NCBI GenBank assembly: GCA_023362775.1
Contig: JALMGJ010000006.1
Coordinates: 6,657,001-6,721,000, forward strand
Direction of reading: 5' to 3'
Length of the DNA stretch: 64,000 nt
From: Charina bottae
Lineage: Eukaryota > Chordata > Lepidosauria > Squamata > Charinaidae
Part shown: positions 9,772-20,461 of the stretch, piece after piece
Layout of the letters: the number at the start of each line of letters is the position of its first letter
Numbering within the stretch: position 1 is the stretch's first letter
Notes under the pieces: model-generated
Database searches by the model: none
What the model saw: the letters and a program-made list of their open reading frames with translations, nothing else
Told to the model about the DNA's origin: nothing
Translations under genes and position numbers: made by a program

Positions 9772-10295
9772 TGCGGCGTTTCACTGCCGGCGGGCCTCTC
9801 ATGGCTTTCTTGGACCTGAAGAAATGAAGACACCACGCGTGGTTTCCTCGGGATGAGGGCTCCGAATGCAGCTCGGGGAACCTCTTTTATTAATTCTTAA
9901 TAAGGCGTTCCCCACCATGACTACGTTTACAAGCATGTGATATACATTGTCCATACATAGCATAGGGAGAGGCGTGGCAGCCGGGGTGCGTACGTGCCGT
10001 TTGTCTCTTGATTGGTGATCACGGCGTGCCGTCTGCGTGCTCCTTTTGTTTCTGCGCTCGTGCCGTGAGCGTGCTCGCGGCTGCTGTGCATGTGACTTCC
10101 GGACGTCGGCTGACCCTCCGTGCGCGTGTTGGATACAGCCTAGCCAGGCGCAATATCACGCTACTTTGCACGCCGCCACTCTGCCCATGCACGTGCTCCC
10201 GGATGTTCTCTCTGGGTTATTCCAATTTTGCATTATATCCGCCTGCTGCAGCTGCTAATGCAGCCTGGCAGGCTATACGTGCTAAAATCCCAACA
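9772..10295 (-). repeat. 3' LTR of the betaretrovirus-like provirus
   Basis: It is 524 bp, beginning TGTTGGGATT and ending GCCGCA on the minus strand, with TG...CA termini. It is nearly identical to 17188-17708. A promoter region with CpG-rich U3 precedes a TTAATAAAAG poly(A)-type signal near 9895. The left neighbour base 9771 is the abrupt end of duplication copy A. Confidence 0.93.
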
Positions 10296-10308
10296 TCTCC
10301 CCCTTTTT
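10296..10308 (-). promoter_or_regulatory. Polypurine tract
   Basis: The minus strand reads AAAAAGGGGGAGA immediately before the 3' LTR. It is the expected plus-strand primer for retroviral DNA synthesis and fixes the LTR edge at 10295. Confidence 0.9.
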
Positions 10309-10438
10309 AGTTTTATTTGGGCGGGGGAGCCTCTAGGGAGTCCAGGGCACATGCTAATGGACTGAGTGGGCGATGCTAAGCAGCGGGCGTTGAGTTATAT
10401 TGTTGCATTGCACCTGCCTAGCGCGCTTTACCTGGGGA

Positions 10439-11080
10439 TTACAGCGAGTCCTCCTCGGTGTCACTTGGCAGAGTGAGCGGTGGTTTTGATAGCAACCGCT
10501 GTTCCGCTGTCGCAGTTGAGCTAGAGATAATGTTGACTTGCTGTGTGTGGGTGATTTTTGAGGCAAAGCTTTTAAACATTAGCAATAAAGAAGGCAAACG
10601 TTGAATACAACAGCAAAGAACAATCAATATTACTATAACAGTTATTACGACAGAGACTAGTGACCGCAGCCAGGTTCCAGCAGGTAGCCAGGACCATAGC
10701 ATGCCCCACAGGTCCAGCGCGCCGGATTCGTCAGTGCGCAAAGGGCTGTTTTGGACCATGGACTCCATTTTTTCCACCGTGGCAGTAATATTGGGTTGAA
10801 AATCATGAATATACATACAACAATGAGAATGAATCAATGCACACACACCGCCTTTTGCCGCTAAAACAATATCTAATGCATATCTGTTTTGCAAAACAAC
10901 TTCTCTTATTTCTCTCATTTCCTGATTAAGCATCTTAAAATTCTTGATTGTTACATTAAACATAGCGGTGGTCCAATTATTCAAGGCATAAATGTCTCTA
11001 TAATTCATTGCCACTCCCAAGGGTGGGATCATAGCTCTTGCTACTTGTGTGCCTACATTGCCTAGTCCTCCCCAACCCAT
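10439..11080 (-). pseudogene. env: Env transmembrane (TM) subunit region
   Basis: The frame is 213 residues. After a Gly-rich fusion-peptide-like start there is a heptad region, then LQNRYALDIVLAAKGGVC, which matches the conserved immunosuppressive-type segment. The disulphide motif CALIHSHCC (CX6CC) follows directly. A strongly hydrophobic segment (about residues 140-165) is the membrane anchor, followed by a roughly 45-residue cytoplasmic tail. CX6CC marks gamma-type (covalently linked) Env, unlike Env of classical betaretroviruses such as mammary tumour virus. It lies in a different frame from SU, so a frameshift near 11070 separates the subunits. Confidence 0.88.
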
Positions 11081-11885
11081 TGGTGCTTAACTCTCGACGA
11101 TTGCGCAAATGACCAGAGGGAAGTTCGGGTGAAAATATAAAAGGGGGGGCAATATACCCAAGAGTGCAACGGCCAGACCAACGTGGGGGAACGCGTTGAT
11201 AAGCCCTTCGACCACAAAGCATCCAAATGTTGCCTAATAAATTAGTTGTTTCATTTTTGTCCAAGGCCGGCTCAGCCTGTTTGACCATAGCCGCTACAAG
11301 GTTACAAAGAGGGAGAGTTTCTGTGGCTTTGCTAGTAGGACATGGTCCTTCCACGGGACACCCGGTTATTTGATAATTACACATATAGTTGGTAAAATTT
11401 GATAAATGTTCAACAAGAGTTTGATTTAAGTAGGTATTGTTTCTTGTCATTGATATGGATAGTTGAAATGTGGTGTTACAATACGGATATTTTCCCATCC
11501 TGGAGGCATTGGAATTTGTGTTGTTAAATTCCCAGCAGTAAGCTGCTGGTTCTTGTATCCTGCTTCCTAAAAAATGCGTTGTATAGTTAGCTGTTTCCCG
11601 GAGTAGGTGTCCTCGAGCCCATGGATATTGCCGCCAGGCTGTAAAATTGAAGGGAACAGCATGTACCAAAAGTCCTCCTGTGCCTTGGGTTGGGATGTGC
11701 ATACAAAGCCAACAATCAGTTTTATTAATAGTTTTGGCAATATTACGCAAGTCTGTAAAATAAGAATTGGGAGCCCATGGGCCGAGATTTTCACGCTCCT
11801 GGGTTAAAAGATGGCGACTAAACCAGGTAAGGGCATACACGAGCTGGAGCTGAAGTGATTTTATGCGTCTTGTAGATGTTGCCAT
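10998..11885 (-). pseudogene. env: Env surface (SU) subunit region
   Basis: The 295-residue frame contains the CWLC motif (TDCWLCMHI, about residue 57), the CXXC isomerase-type motif of gamma-type SU. There are many N-glycosylation sequons (NKT, NFT, NYT, NNT, NTT, NQT, NFT, NET) and a basic cleavage-type site RNRRE near residue 265 followed by the fusion-peptide region. No clear signal peptide is present at the first Met, so the true start was probably upstream. The last 30 residues are out of frame relative to TM. Confidence 0.85.
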
Positions 11886-12093
11886 AGTTGTAAGAACTCC
11901 GCAAGCTCTTCCCAGGTAGCGAGCGATGGCGGGCTGTCCTCGGCGGGTGGGGCTAATATTGTTGTGGTCGAGTCAGGGGGTGACACTTGGTGCATCCACA
12001 GATCTGAAAAAGGGACGAACACAGCGGCCCAGAACCCAAACGACTTTGTCGGTGTCATGTATGGCAGCGTAGCCCCGCCCCCAAGTAATCAAA

Positions 12094-12588
12094 TCAGCTG
12101 GGCCCCGCCAGGTTGGGTCCGGAAGCTGTCGATAGTAGACAGGTGGTCGCTTGGGGGGCGCGGAGACTAGAAAAATGTCGAGAGGCAGCCGTTGAAGGTG
12201 GGTCGCCGGTGATGTTTAAAAAATTCAAAGTAAATAAGCAAAGATTTAGAGTGTTTTGCACTGCTGGGAGGCCAGGGGCGATTTTCCCCTTCTCATTTAA
12301 AAATCGGTTGAGAGCTGCTTTTAAAGTTTGATTAGCCCGTTCAACCAAGGCCTGACCTTGGCTGTTATAAGGGATACCAAACTTATGGACAATGGACCAT
12401 TTAGAGCAGAAGTCTGCAAAATTAGAGCTGATATAAGCTGGGCCATTGTCCATTTTTAACTCTTTGGGGCGTCCCAGCGATGCAAATGAGCGAATGCAGT
12501 GATTGATTACATGTTTAGCGGCCTCACCCCTCTGGGGGGAAGCCGTGATAAGTGTCAATGGAAACATGAAGAAATTTCCATGGGGCAA
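12094..12588 (-). pseudogene. pol: Integrase, catalytic core and C-terminal part
   Basis: The minus-strand frame includes LKMDNGPAYISSNF (second catalytic Asp) and GIPYNSQGQALVERANQTLK (catalytic Glu), which are two of the D,D-35-E residues. It continues to ITGDPPSTAASRHF. The first catalytic Asp lies upstream in the neighbouring frame (SIDTYHG near 12550), so a frameshift at about 12540 splits the core. Confidence 0.85.
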
Positions 12589-13318
12589 AGGGAGGAAATT
12601 GAGTAACGTCCATTTGCCAGATTTGGCAGCTCTCTAGGCCGCGAGGATTAACTCCAAGCGGGATGGAACCCGCCTGCTTACTGCAAGTAGGACATTGTTG
12701 AATAATTGCAGTGGCCTCAATGGCCGAAAGGTTAAACTGCTTCATCAAAGATTTTTTGTTTTGGTGAAAATACGAGTGGCTTTCCCAAGGTGTTAAAAAG
12801 GTAAGTGGCAGCAGCGTGGGAGAGGCAGCAGCATCGGCCGCGTTGTTGCCTTCCTGCAGTGGGCCAGGAAAAGGCTGATGACTCCGAATGTGAGCCACAA
12901 AAAATTGATGCGTCCGTTGATGTATTAACTGCTGGAGGTCCAAAAAGAGGAGAAGCAAATCATAGGGAATATTCGGAGCCAAATAGGAATCATAAATTGT
13001 TGTGACAATTTGAGTGACATATAAACTGTCTAAAATCAAGTTAAACGGTTGGTTTTTAAAGCGGTTAAACGCAAGAGTGGCAGCGACCAATTCTGAGCGC
13101 TGTGCCGACGTTTGGGGCGGCGTCAGCTGTGTGTGCCACTGATCATGCTCTTTCCAGACACATGCACCACGAGTCTTACTGCCATCGGCAAAAACCGTGA
13201 TGGCGCCTAGAAGGGGGGAAGCAGCGCAAGGGGATTGCCAATGAAAAGGAACTGTTTTTAAAAGGAAAATGCGAGGATCTGGCGGTGGGTGGCAGGAGAT
13301 AACTCCTGGCCAATCAAA
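12524..13318 (-). pseudogene. pol: RNase H and integrase N-terminal region
   Basis: RNase H is visible as FADGSKTRG (about 13185-13160), SELVAATLAFNRF and LILDSLYVTQIV. Integrase begins after ANPL-type linker sequence: SHSYFHQNKKSLMKQF and QQCPTCSKQ form the HHCC-type zinc region. WQMDVTQFPPFAPWKFLHVS then leads into the catalytic core. At least one frame change is needed to join RT connection to RNase H near 13310. Confidence 0.82.
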
Positions 13319-14552
13319 TCAGCAAGCGCTAACTGCAATGCTTCCGACGAGGCTAGCACAGTTTCCCAAGCAGACAAAGAACAGGGAACATAAAGAATAG
13401 AGGGTTCTATGCCAGCCAGGGCTTTTGACCTGAAGCGGGATTTGGTTATAAGCTGAGCAAAAAGCGAATGCCTCTGAGAGATGGTGGTTTTGGGCGTTAG
13501 ACAAATGGATCCACTCAGCAATTAGCAATTTTTTATTTGCCCCGATCTGAGCCAGAGCTGCCGTTGGGAGATTCACAGTATTAATAAGCAATATGACCAA
13601 AGACAGGTTGGGCTGCACGCGATCCACCCAGACCTGGGAAAGTGCCTCGTTAACAAGGTCACAAACCTGAAGCTGCTGTTGAGTCAAAGCAATTTTGTCA
13701 CCAGGGTGTAGACCCTGTGTGAGGGCTGCAAATAGCGGGGATAATTGAGAAGTGGTAAGCCCCATATAGGGGCGAGCCCAATTAATGGATCCCAGATATT
13801 GTTGCAGTTGAACCAACGTGGGACAAGGAAGCAAGCACAAGCGCGAAAGCTGAGGCTCAGAGCGGGCGGCCAAAAGCTTGTGGCCCAAATATAAAAAGGG
13901 TGGTTTGACTTGAATCTTTTCTGGTGAGATAAAAAATCCACACTTCTGAAAAATGGAGGTTAAAACAGGCAATGTGGCAGAAACTGCCCGAAGGGCCTGG
14001 GGCTGCCACCAAAATGTCATCCATGTAGTGATAAACAGTAAAAGTGGGGAATAGGTCCCGATACGGCTGCAGGACCTGATTGACCACATATTGACACATT
14101 GTGGGGCTGTTAAGCATGCCTTGAGGCAGCACGGTCCATTGATATCTAGCCGTAGGTCTAGAATTATTTAGTTCGGGGACCGTAAAGGCAAATAGCTGCT
14201 TATCCTCTGGATGTAAAGAAATAGAAAAAAATGCATCCTTCAAATCAATAATCATCAAATCATAATTTTCTGGTATCAAGTTAGGATTAGGCAGGCCACA
14301 CTGAAGCGCCCCCATGGGGCGAATAATTGCATTAACAGCTCGCAGGTCATGCAAAAATCTCCATTTTCCTGATTTTTTCTTTATAACAAACACTGGGGTA
14401 TTATAGGGACTGAGAGAGGGTTCGATGCGCTTTTGCACCAGTTGGTCTTGTAGTAGCTGCTGCAAGGCTGCTAATTTCTCCTGTGTTAGGGGCCATTGAT
14501 CGACCCAAACTGGGGTAGAAGTAGTTAAATGCAGCTTTAAAAATTGAGACAT
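13319..14552 (-). pseudogene. pol: Reverse transcriptase, betaretrovirus-like
   Basis: The upstream frame (13857-14552) carries the RT fingers and palm: VFVIKKKSGKWRFLHDLRAVN, LMIIDLKDAFFSISLHPEDK, LPQGMLNSPTMCQ and the active site YHYMDDILVAA near 14020. Just after YMDD the reading shifts into the frame 13319-14089, which continues with GFFISPEKIQVKPPFLYLG and the thumb/connection, LVQLQQYLGSINWARPY. The YMDD active site and overall sequence fit betaretroviruses rather than the YVDD gammaretroviral type. Confidence 0.88.
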
Positions 14553-14553
14553 G

Positions 14554-15057
14554 TCAATTGAAAATTAATTTCGCGTCGAACTGGCTCAGTAAGTCCCGTC
14601 CCCACAAATTAACATGAAGAGGAAGAACTATTGGTTTTATATGAGCGGTCACTGCGGATTCAGAAGAAGTAACCGAAAGCCAGTATTTGCTTACTCGTGC
14701 GTGTTGGACTCCACCCACTCCATGGACCGACAGCGTACTGTCCGTCTGCCAGTCAGAGGGCCATTCTGTCTCTCTTATGACCGACACGTCAGCTCCGGTA
14801 TCTAAAATACCAAAGAAGGAGCGGCCGTTGACTTGAAATGTCATGGAGGGGCGAGACTGTTGGATGTTTCGCTCCACTGATAAGATGTGCGGCGATTGGG
14901 GCACAGGAATACCCGTAGCCACCACCGTTCCCTCCGAGATCGTCATAGAGGAAGTATTTGGAATAAAGGCAAGCGCAACTGATGTAAAGTCAGCTGAATC
15001 TCTTAAAAATGGCACAGCCATCACGCCCTGTGTTATAAAATCACGGTAAGGAAACAC
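14554..15057 (-). pseudogene. pro: Retroviral protease region (pro)
   Basis: The 167-residue frame has the aspartic protease signature FFGILDTGADVSVIRETEWP (about residues 80-100). It also has the C-terminal GRDLLSQFDAKLIF, the G-R-D/N-x-L element. The amino-terminal 70 residues are not assigned. A dUTPase-derived segment would be expected there in betaretroviruses but I cannot show it. The frame is cut on its upstream side by the SINE insertion. Confidence 0.82.
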
Positions 15058-15392
15058 GGTAAGGGGCGTGGTGGCTCAGTGGGTAAGACGCCAGGCTTGT
15101 TGATTGGAAGATTGCAAGTTTGGAGGTTCGAATCCCTAGCCCTGCGTGCGGAGTGAGCTCCCGCACTAGCCCCAGCTCTTGCCAACCTAGCAATTCGAAA
15201 GCATGCAAATGCAAGTAGATGAATAGGTACCACTTCGGTGGGTAGGTAACAGCGTTCCACGCGTGTCATGCGGCCACATGACCGTGGAAGCGTCTTCGGA
15301 CAACGCTGGCTCTTCGGCTAACAAACGGAGATGAGCACCGGCCCCTAGAGTCGGACACGACTGCACAAATGTGCGGGGGGTACCTTTACCTT
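15058..15392 (+). mobile_element. tRNA-derived SINE, Sauria-like, inserted in provirus
   Basis: The head reads GGGGCGTGGTGGCTCAGTGG (A box) and GGTTCGAATCC at 15125-15135 (B box), so it carries an RNA polymerase III type internal promoter. The body includes GTAGATGAATAGGTACCAC and CCACATGACC. The tail ends GAGTCGGACACGACTG...TTTACCTTTA, where the GAGTCGGACACGACT stretch is shared with the BovB 3' end in this window. The target duplication TAAGGAAACAC is at 15047-15057 and 15393-15403. It is therefore younger than the provirus and was probably moved by BovB-type machinery. Confidence 0.88.
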
Positions 15393-15530
15393 TAAGGAAA
15401 CACTAGCAGTGGGGTATCGAATCCTGGTGGAAAAGGAAGCGCTGGCCGAATTGGTAAAAAATATGAAAGGCCAGGCAGACCGGTGACTATAGTTTCAGAG
15501 GCTACAAAAACAATGTGATGGATCTCAGCC

Positions 15531-16080
15531 TTAGGGACGGGGCTGGCTGACCGCCCCGCTATTAGTTTTCCGATGGCTGAGGCGTAGAAGGCATGGGGTT
15601 GGAGCGACACTGGTTTGCCCAATGAAAGCCTTTTTTGCAACGTGGGCAAACAGTTTTCGGCCTGGCGGCTGCACTTCCCTATTTATGGGCGCCACCACCA
15701 GGAGCACGGCATTGATTTTTAAAGTGGCCGGGCTTGCCGCAGTTAAAACAATTGCCAAATTTCGTTCTGGTTTGCGCACCGGGGTCCCCTGCCCTTTGCA
15801 ACGCCATGGCCAAGGTTTCCATATTAAACGCGTTAGTCCCCACAATTCGACAAGCCTGTATATAATCTGCTAATCCTGCATCAGGTTTGCTCATTAAGGG
15901 TTGGAGAACTCTTTTGCAATCTTCATTAGCATTTTCAAAAGCGAGTTTTTTAAGCAGTTCGCTCTGGGCTATTCCATTGGTGATTTCTCTAGATATTGCT
16001 TTTTGTAATTGGTCTACAAATTCCCCATATGGCTGGTTGGCTGCTTGAAAAATTTTAACAAATGAGCCCTTAGTTGCCAT
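15531..16080 (-). pseudogene. gag: Gag capsid C-terminus and nucleocapsid
   Basis: The frame has the capsid major homology-like region (FQAANQPYGEFVDQLQKAI) and a dimerisation domain. The first zinc knuckle is CFNCGKPGHFKNQC. A single in-frame stop at 15679-15681 follows, and the same frame then continues with the second zinc knuckle [14 protein letters not shown]. Two CCHC boxes are the norm for betaretroviruses. The stop would truncate Gag before the second box. Confidence 0.87.
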
Positions 16081-16095
16081 GTGGGCATCATCGAC

Positions 16096-16375
16096 TCAGG
16101 TTAACGCGGTTTGCACCGCGAGAGCAGAATGAGCGATATGGAGGAGATCCATGCCCTGTTGAATATTAAGCTGGCTAAAATTGCCGGTACCGGTCAATAG
16201 GTCGGCGGTAGGTTGGTTTTGACCCCGCCAGGCTAAGGCGATTTTTTTGACATTCCTTTTTCCATTCTGATTCCCAAACCACATATTGAGATGAAGTTAG
16301 AACCATATGGAATAGCCCTCTCCAGTCCTCTGGTAGCAAATGAAAGGTCGAAGCCATGTGACCTATCAGACCCAA
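16096..16375 (-). pseudogene. gag: Gag capsid N-terminal region, frameshifted
   Basis: Two overlapping frames give FHLLPEDWRGLFHMVLTSSQ (16375 downward) and, after a frameshift in a run of T near 16240, ALAWRGQNQPTADLLTGTG. The second frame continues to a stop at about 16096 just before the capsid C-terminal frame. It fits capsid of the same Gag. Confidence 0.75.
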
Positions 16376-17036
16376 GGTATAGTGGTAGAAATGCCATAGG
16401 TGGTGGTGGCTTGTTTAATTTCCTTGATGGTTTTTATGGGGATTGGTTCGTAGGTACGCTGACCTGTCGTAGGATCTATATGGACAGGAGCACAGAACGG
16501 ATAGTCCTCTGGATCAAGTTCCCCTTTTTTATAAGCCTCCGCCAATTCCCTGGAAAAGGCGCCAGCGGGGGAGCGAACTTCTTGTTCTCTTGGCGCCGTT
16601 GGATTTGGCACCATGTCCGCCTCGTAGACGGACAACGGACTCGTTACCTCCCCGTCCTGTCCCTGTTTTTTATTATTGTCGGGCTTCTCAGGCTCATAGG
16701 GAGGAGGAGGATCCGTCCTCGAGCTTTGTTGCAATGCATCCGCGTGAATTTCTAAACACTCAAATACAATTCGCCACGTGGACAAAATTTTTGGAGGAGC
16801 TCGAGGAGATTCATGAAAATATTTGCCTAATTTAATCCAAGTAGATAATTTAAGAGACCCAGCCTCTGGATAGACCGGGCAATTCTGATAGATGTATTTT
16901 AAAAGTTCAATTAAATCTTTTCTGGTGGGGAGAGGCAAATTATTCCCCTTATTTTTTAACACTAGAATTGCAGACTTGGTCAATTCCCTAAGTTCTGAGA
17001 GGTGCGCGACCTGAGGTTTAGAGAATTTTGCCCCCA
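16366..17036 (-). pseudogene. gag: Gag matrix and proline-rich region
   Basis: I take the start at MGAKFSKPQ (near 17036), because Gly-2 with a following Ser fits myristoylation. An upstream in-frame Met at 17148 would place 37 residues before it that overlap the leader. The matrix-like helical domain (STWIKLGKYFHESPRAPPKI) is followed by a PPPPYEPEKP segment, whose PPPY is a late-domain motif for ESCRT recruitment. The frame then ends where capsid should begin. Confidence 0.8.
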
Positions 17037-17167
17037 TACTCACGACAAGATTTGGGAGGGTGCTTCGTCGACTCCTGACGACCGGCCCTGAGTTGCAGTA
17101 GGCTCTTCCGCCGAGTGGGTATGAGGGTCCAAGTCCGGGGAGATCCAAGGGACGTATTCAGCAATGA

Positions 17168-17185
17168 ATCGCGTCGGGGTCACCA
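17168..17185 (-). promoter_or_regulatory. Primer binding site, tRNA-Trp type
   Basis: The minus strand reads TGGTGACCCCGACGCGAT, two bases downstream of the 5' LTR. It matches the complement of the vertebrate tRNA-Trp 3' end at 17 of 18 positions. tRNA-Trp priming is known from avian alpharetroviruses. Betaretroviruses usually use tRNA-Lys. Confidence 0.85.
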
Positions 17186-17187
17186 GT

Positions 17188-17708
17188 TGCGGCGTTTCGC
17201 TGCCGGCGGGCCTCTCATGGCTTCCTTGGATCTGGAGAAATGAGGACACCACGCGTGGTTTCCTCGGGATGAGGGCTCCGAATGCAGCTCGGGGAACCTC
17301 TTTTATTAATTCTTAGTAAGGTGTTCTCAACCATGACTACGTTTACAAGCATGTGATATACATTGTCCATACATAGCATAGGGAGAGGCGTGGCAGCTGG
17401 GGTGCGTACGTGCCGTTTGTCTCTTGATTGGTGATCACGGCGTGCCGTCTGCGTGCTTTTGTTTCTGCGCTCGTGCCGTGAGCGTGCTCGCGGCTGCTGT
17501 GCATGTGACTTCCGGACGTCGGCTGACCCTCCGTGCGCGTGTTGGATACAGCCTAGCCAGGCGCAATATCACACTACTTTGCACACCGCCCCTCTGCCCA
17601 TGTACGTGCTCCCGGATGTTTTCTCTGGGTTATTCCAATTTTGCATTATATCCGCCTGCTGCAGCTGCTAATGCAGCCTGGCAGGCTATATGTGCTAAAA
17701 TCCCAACA
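17188..17708 (-). repeat. 5' LTR of the betaretrovirus-like provirus
   Basis: It is 521 bp with TG...CA termini, and the inner edge is fixed by the primer site at 17185. The outer flank (CACGCC onward) does not match the flank at 9771. Confidence 0.93.
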
Positions 17709-17860
17709 CACGCCTAACCCACTGCTTCCTGTTGCTGACTCCTCTTCCGTCTCGGAGTTCAGCATGGCGACAGGCTACGGCGCGCGATCCGGACACTCTT
17801 CAGACTCTGTGTGACACACCGAGACACTGCCGGCGACACAGTAGTGTGTCGTGACACAGT

Positions 17861-18328
17861 TTTCAAAGCTATGTCCTGATTGATACCTTCCAACAATGAG
17901 ATCCCTTTGATGCTTTGTAAGCTCTTTGCAGACCAAGGCTTTTGCTGTAAGAGGCAACTGAGTAAACGTCAGAAAAATCCTACTAGAACAGCTGAACTTT
18001 ATATGGGCTTGATCAGAGTCACTTGAATTGATGGCAGGTGTGTACTGACTACTATTTAACATCACTTTGAATGTTATTGGTTAATTCTGACCACAGCCAC
18101 ATCCCTACTTATAAGAGGGTGTGTACATTTATGCAACCACATTATTCTAGGGTTTTTATTTTCCCCCAAAAAAGATTTCAGTTTGTTTTTCAGTTGAATT
18201 GTACAGCTTTGTATGTTACATTAAAGGTGGAAAAAATTATGAAGTGATTTATCTTGGTCTGATTGTTTTACATCTCAAAAAACCTGGCATTTTAACAGGG
18301 GTGTGTAGACTTTTTATATCCACTGTTA
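17861..18328 (-). mobile_element. Tc1/mariner-like transposon fragment
   Basis: The minus strand encodes KELTKHQRDLIVGRYQSGHS, the first helix of a Tc1-type paired DNA-binding domain. Its upstream region ends at 18300-18328 in GTGTGTAGACTTTTTATATC, a typical Tc1-family terminal inverted repeat. The catalytic domain and the other terminus are missing. Confidence 0.6.
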
Positions 18329-18653
18329 AGTCCCAACGTGCCAGCAACTCCTTTGTAACCAAAGACATTCCACCCATTCTCCTTCTAACATAAGTAATGC
18401 AATTCTCCAGTTTTTGTGATTTAGAATCCAACGTTGACATGTAATTGAATGTCTCCCAAAACTCACTTTCACAAACAGAAAACTAAACCAAAGGCTTGTT
18501 AGTCTTCCAAGTCCTTTTATTTATAGTCCTCATAATGTCCAAATCCTTGCGTATCTTTCGGTCGGCCTTAAGGGCAGCTGACAGGCTACATTCTCAACAA
18601 TCTTAGTTTTCATAATTTTAAAAACAAAGTGGACCTATCCTAGTAGATAATTT
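18329..18653. other. Unassigned sequence
   Basis: The Tc1 terminus ends at its left edge. A 63-residue minus-strand frame (18249-18440) crosses the transposon end and is not credible as a gene. I recognise nothing else here. Confidence 0.4.
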
Positions 18654-18923
18654 CAACAACCAAAGAAAATTCACAACCGTTAATCACCAGGTGAGATGAC
18701 AGTGTCGTCCATTTGTCCAAGTGGTGTCTGTAACCATTGCAGTAACCAAATTTAAAGTTTAGCGCACCCTCCTTACCCAATTAGGTAAATTAATACACAT
18801 TGTCCTCAGTCATGTCTGGGTAAATCAGTTCCATAGGCAAAACTGCGTAACCATACGCAATCTGTGCCCCAGTCCTAGTAAAAGCTTCCAACAAATCATA
18901 AGGGCCAAAATTATAAATAGAAT
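18654..18923. repeat. Diverged internal repeat R, copy 2
   Basis: It matches 3701-3969 and 23893-24162 with visibly more differences than those two show to each other, so it is an older paralogous copy. It ends at the same base as the others (AAATAGAAT) and is then followed by different sequence. Confidence 0.7.
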
Positions 18924-19389
18924 GCTTACCACTGATTAAACCATATTAACATAATTTCTATCAAAACAAACCATTTAATCACTAAACCCACAATTAAAGC
19001 TTCATTTTTTTTCCAACACAAGCAAATAGTCTAAAAGTGGTTGCCAAGTAGAGACAAATCCAGACACAGTGTTCTCTTATTAAAGCTGTTAACTTCGCCA
19101 TTTAAGCCAAATCTGTTAATAATCCGATCTTCCACTGTAGGTATTTGTGGATCTTTCCATCATTGTGCATACACAATACTTTCCCACAGCGTCTAAAAAA
19201 AGATTTTCTCCGGCGAGCTGCAGCTGTTCAGAGGGCTCAAGGAGCGATTCCCTAAATTCTCCTTTCCCGGAGAATACTTTGGGGCTCAGAATCTTGCCTG
19301 AGCCACCAGATAAATGCCGTGCTGTCAGTCTTAGCCTCGGAGGTCAGCTAAGACCGTCCTTCTGCCATTAATCCCCACCAGAAGCCCCG
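18924..19389 (-). pseudogene. Possible gammaretroviral env 5' part
   Basis: It lies directly downstream, on the minus strand, of the integrase C-terminus, where env should begin. Near 19100 a Met is followed by a hydrophobic stretch HCVWICLYLATTFRLFACV that could be a signal peptide. The frame closes soon afterwards. The assignment rests on position, not on a recognised Env domain. Confidence 0.35.
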
Positions 19390-19560
19390 TGATGCACCCA
19401 AGTCTTGATGCCTTCTACTTTCACAGACGTGAGGGTTGAGAGTAGAACTTGGTTACGGTCCTTTCCACTTGGGCTGGAGTGGGTCAGTTTCTTCCCAGGT
19501 CTTGACGTACACCGTCTCCTGCTTCAAAGGGATGAACAGGCTGGTCAAGTCCCACGGGTT
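19390..19560 (-). pseudogene. pol: Gammaretroviral integrase C-terminal domain fragment
   Basis: The minus strand reads GDGVYVKTWEETDPLQPKWK then, after a stop, STLTSVKVEGIKTWVHH. The V-K-T-W...L-Q-P-K-W-K-G-P pattern is the SH3-like C-terminal domain of gammaretroviral integrases. The catalytic core that should lie between this and 19727 is deleted. Confidence 0.75.
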
Positions 19561-19726
19561 GGTTTAACTGCAAGTAAACAGATAAAGAAGACAAGGCAGC
19601 AGATATCTGTTTCAAATACCTACAGACAGATTCCCACGGCATGTACTGTAAGTCTCCTACTTCTTCACTCAGGATTCCAGGGTAGGGTTGCCCATATACT
19701 GTACTGTACGTAAAATTTAAAACGGA

Positions 19727-20122
19727 CTAACCCCTAGCCTTTTCCTGGGAGCTATCTGGAAACAACGTAACACCAGTGGGAGGGCTTGCAGCCATGTTAA
19801 TCCTGCCTCTTGCACCAGCTTCTGAATGGATTCCAGAACAAATAAATATTCTAGACACATAACTCCCCAAAGCATTTGATCCCATTTGACTAGATTGATG
19901 GGTATTGTTTAGGATTTGTCTCAACATTACTTTGGGTAAAACTAGTTTCCCCATGCTGTTACACCACCCCAAAGGGTCCAATACTGCACCTAAGGCTTTA
20001 GCCCGGGCTTCTTCAGGGGTATAAGGTGGGTCATCAGGGAGCCCCTCTAGGAGTATGATGTCAGCCCTCCTATTACCTCTCACCACATCAGTGACTTTCG
20101 ATGAGTGAGCTTTAACATGCAT
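19727..20122 (-). pseudogene. pol: Gammaretroviral RNase H end and integrase N-terminus
   Basis: The 131-residue frame starts MHVKAHSSKVTDVVRGNRRA, the last RNase H helix region with the R-G-N-R-x-A-D signature. It continues with a proline-rich linker and LPKVMLRQILNNTHQSSQMG, the start of the integrase zinc-binding region. It is continuous with the RNase H sequence just above it (20205-20360). Confidence 0.75.
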
Positions 20123-20204
20123 AACAGAAACCTCTTGGTTTTAACACTGCCTCTAATAGGCGACTGATTCCTAACCTCTACTTAAATTTTGTTCCTTTTG
20201 AATT

Positions 20205-20360
20205 CAAGAGATCTTGCTTTTTCCACAATGCTAAAATAAAATAAAATTTCCAAAGGCAAATTTACTGTGTAGACATTGACTCTCTTGTCTGTAGCCAATT
20301 CCAATGCCCTGGTTAAGGCGATTAACTCCGCCTTCTCAGTTTCAAGCTCCATGGAGATGT
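20205..20360 (-). pseudogene. pol: Gammaretrovirus-like RNase H fragment (copy B)
   Basis: It is the counterpart of 1-160. Here it connects directly to the RNase H end and integrase fragment at 19727-20122, showing that the copy A fragment is also part of a leftward gammaretroviral pol. Confidence 0.7.
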
Positions 20361-20461
20361 TGGTGAAATATTTTTACAGCTCTCAACATTATGCCTCACT
20401 GCTGGCCTGTGACCAATGAATGAAATAAATTCATTAGAATTAATCTCTTAATCAGATTAAG

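Larger units (their letters stand above)
9772..17708 (-). mobile_element. Endogenous retrovirus, betaretrovirus-like pol with gamma-type env
   Basis: This is a complete but defective provirus, transcribed leftward. It has a 5' LTR (17188-17708), tRNA-Trp primer site, gag, pro, pol, env, polypurine tract and 3' LTR (9772-10295). The LTRs differ by 16 substitutions and one 3-bp indel over about 521 bp by eye (about 3%). Every gene carries frameshifts or stops, and a SINE sits between gag and pro. The outer flanks (GGCTTC on the left, CACGCC on the right) are not a target-site duplication. The lineage is mixed: RT of the YMDD betaretroviral kind, but an Env with CWLC in SU and CX6CC in TM. Confidence 0.92.

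Noticed and set aside
15058..15140. tRNA gene
   Set aside because: The A and B boxes belong to the SINE head; the sequence cannot fold into a full cloverleaf with an intact acceptor stem, and it has SINE body and target duplication.
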